Source: Anaerotignum sp.
GTDB taxonomy: Bacteria; Bacillota; Clostridia; Lachnospirales; Anaerotignaceae
Assembly (NCBI RefSeq): GCF_030625865.1
Contig: NZ_DAOUQB010000002.1
Coordinates: 49,622-113,621 of the forward strand
Direction of reading: 5' to 3'
DNA length: 64,000 bases
Of the stretch, positions 62,586 through 64,000 are shown piece by piece. The notes beneath the pieces were generated by a model that was not told the DNA's origin, ran no database searches, and saw nothing but the letters and a program-made list of their open reading frames with translations. A program made the position numbers and the translations under genes. Each line of letters opens with the position of its first letter. Within the stretch, counting starts at the first letter, position 1.

Positions 62586-62605
62586 TCGTCAAAAAATCGT
62601 CAAAA
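62586..62605. repeat. Short direct repeat at the end of the integrase gene
   Basis: TCGTCAAAA occurs at 62586-62594 and again at 62597-62605, overlapping the integrase stop. It could be an integrase binding site or part of an attachment core; the other end of the element is not in the window. Confidence 0.35.
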
Positions 62606-63700
62606 TATTTTATCTATTTTTTCCGCAGCCTTGCGCATCATTTCGTCCGTAACATGCGAGTAAACTTTCATAGTCATTTCTACATCATGTCCCAAGATTG
62701 AAGCGGCAGTTTTAAAATCAACACCGTTCGCAATAAGATTTGTGGCATAGGTATGACGCAGCATATGAACCCCTACATAAAAACCTATCTCTTTTGATAT
62801 TTTAGCAAAGCTGTTTGATACCACATTGTTTTTGAACGGAAAAACTCGGTTGTCAATTCCTATTACATTAAAAATTGTCTTATATTCAAGCAATTCATCT
62901 ATGACGTTTTTTGAAATAGGAACAATCCTTTTGCTATTTTTCTTTTTTAGTGTACCAAACCCTTCCGTCCCATCATCCAAAAGTTTCCATTGACGTACCA
63001 CATTAACCTGTCTATTTCTAAAATCAATATTATCCCAAGTTAGCCCCAGTAATTCTCCACGACGCAACCCTGTACCGAGGGCAAAAGAACATAAATAATA
63101 ATACTTTAAGGTTGTCTGTTTCGATTTTAGTGCTTCAAGAAGTTTTGAGATTTCATTCTTTTCGAGTGCTTTCGACGCTTTTTCTCCTTCGATATATTGC
63201 ATTGGTGGAAACTTAATATCTTCCATTGGTAAAACAGATATAACTCTATGCGGCTTTACTGCTTGCCCAAGAATATACCTTATTGAAACTAAATGAATTT
63301 TTATAGTTAAGGTTTTCAATCTGCTTGAAACCATTTTGTCCACACATTTTTGAATGTCGGCATTTTTCAATTCTACTAATGGGATATTTTTTATTGCGCT
63401 AAACTTTTTCATTGCCGCTTTTCTTGCTTTTATTGTATTAGCTGATTTATACAACTTTTCATGTTCAATCAGATCGTCCGCAAATTTTCCAAAAGTGATA
63501 CCCCTGTATTCAGGATCCGCTTTTTGGGTCAATTCATTTTCTTTCTTTAGTTCATTTAAGCGTTTTTCCGCTGCTTTCTTTGCGTCTTTTTTTAATGAAA
63601 ATCCCTGTTTGCTCTTTTGTTTCCACTTCCTATCATCCTTATAGCTGATTATATATTGCCATCCTCCGTCTTTTTCTCTGTAAGTTATATTATAGTCCAT
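62600..63700 (-). CDS. int: Tyrosine recombinase (phage/ICE-type integrase)
   Basis: A 366-residue site-specific recombinase. There is an N-terminal arm-binding domain of about 55 residues rich in Lys and Trp, a SAM-like core-binding domain (about 68-160), and a catalytic domain. The active residues are R213 (GLRRGE), H312-x2-R315 (HMLRHT), H338 (LGHD) and the nucleophile Y347. AAAGGAGG precedes the ATG. Such genes sit at one end of prophages and integrative elements, pointing outwards. With the repressor-like fragment next to it, this suggests that an element extends to the right of the window. Confidence 0.93.
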   Translation of the reverse strand: MDYNITYREKDGGWQYIISYKDDRKWKQKSKQGFSLKKDAKKAAEKRLNELKKENELTQKADPEYRGITFGKFADDLIEHEKLYKSANTIKARKAAMKKFSAIKNIPLVELKNADIQKCVDKMVSSRLKTLTIKIHLVSIRYILGQAVKPHRVISVLPMEDIKFPPMQYIEGEKASKALEKNEISKLLEALKSKQTTLKYYYLCSFALGTGLRRGELLGLTWDNIDFRNRQVNVVRQWKLLDDGTEGFGTLKKKNSKRIVPISKNVIDELLEYKTIFNVIGIDNRVFPFKNNVVSNSFAKISKEIGFYVGVHMLRHTYATNLIANGVDFKTAASILGHDVEMTMKVYSHVTDEMMRKAAEKIDKIF

Positions 63701-63749
63701 GGTATCCCTCCTTTTGCCCTACCAAACGATAGGGCGTTTCTTTTTGCGT

Positions 63750-64000
63750 TTATAATTCATCTATATCCTGTTCCATTAGACGCTGTTGTTCTTCATCATC
63801 AGAATTGTCGTTCTGCGCAGCAACCGGGACTAGATGGATAGGTTTGGTTTCCTGTGTATATTTTTTGATAAGCGTTAGTTCTTCAACTCTTTTTATAGCT
63901 TCTATTCTTCCGGTTTTATTTAGTTTTTCGAACGGAAAAAGTATTTTTTCTACATCATCTGTCAATGCAAATATTTCACTTTGTTCGCAATTTTCCCAAC
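63750..64000 (-). CDS. C-terminal part of a probable XRE-type repressor, cut by the window edge
   Basis: The frame is open to the last base, so the gene begins outside the window; a TTG at 63965 is only an internal codon. The visible 83 residues include 'EKLNKTGRIEAIKRVEELTLI', a stretch commonly found behind the helix-turn-helix in phage and conjugative-element repressors. A polar acidic tail (DNSDDEEQQRLMEQDIDEL) follows. The DNA-binding domain is not visible. The call rests on the tail pattern and the integrase 49 bases downstream. Confidence 0.55.
   Translation of the reverse strand, partial: WENCEQSEIFALTDDVEKILFPFEKLNKTGRIEAIKRVEELTLIKKYTQETKPIHLVPVAAQNDNSDDEEQQRLMEQDIDEL

Overview
The window is AT-rich DNA from a spore-forming, Gram-positive-type anaerobe of the class Clostridia, probably a Lachnospirales-like lineage. 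This is inferred from gene order and signals: a Bacillus/Clostridium division and cell wall cluster with a SpoVD-type penicillin-binding protein, a meso-DAP-type MurE, SpoVB, a T-box in front of valS, a tandem glycine riboswitch, strong AGGAGG ribosome sites, and an antiporter operon of the kind found in anaerobes. No rRNA, tRNA or CRISPR array was seen.

Layout. 1-11776: end of ftsL, two class B penicillin-binding proteins (PbpB-like, then SpoVD-like), murE, murF, mraY, murD and ftsW/spoVE, closed by a strong terminator. 11849-20399: an orphan CheW with an inserted zinc-binding CZB domain, T-box-controlled valS, a very cysteine-rich protein behind a sigma-K-like promoter, glyA, a PHP phosphoesterase and yerC. 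20539-24798: pcrA and ligA, the same neighbours as in Bacillus. 25007-28327: an amino acid permease under a tandem glycine riboswitch, divergent from spoVB.

29381-38477: a ten-gene operon for a multisubunit cation/proton antiporter. Its order follows the antiporter half of Mbh-type membrane complexes (E, F, G, MbhD, MbhE+B fusion, C), followed by four proton-pumping NuoL/M/N-like subunits and no hydrogenase module. 38581-43127: an ApbE lipoprotein, a small membrane protein, an orphan FMN glutamate-synthase-like protein with an N-terminal Cys cluster, and glycerate kinase. 43367-43697 is a decayed IS3-family transposase.

43852-58348: proX-like editing protein, miaB, a YlbF/YmcA-family protein, mutS, mutL, miaA, a D-Ala-D-Ala carboxypeptidase, degV, topB and a YnbB-like PLP enzyme. 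The order miaB-ymcA-mutS-mutL-miaA...ynbB echoes Bacillus. 58420-62357 (minus strand): a MarR regulator with a palindrome inside a consensus promoter, a two-gene permease, a VOC protein and a two-subunit UxaA-type dehydratase. From about 62586 to the right edge lies what looks like the end of an integrated mobile element: a tyrosine recombinase and the tail of a probable phage-type repressor.

How they work together: the first block makes and polymerises the peptidoglycan precursor for division and spore cortex. The middle blocks are housekeeping translation and repair genes with amino-acid-sensing RNA leaders. The antiporter operon is the main bioenergetic module. The most unusual items are the four-pump Mbh-like antiporter, the CheW-CZB insertion, the Cys-rich protein with its sigma-K-like promoter, and the terminator-like hairpin over the spoVD ribosome site.
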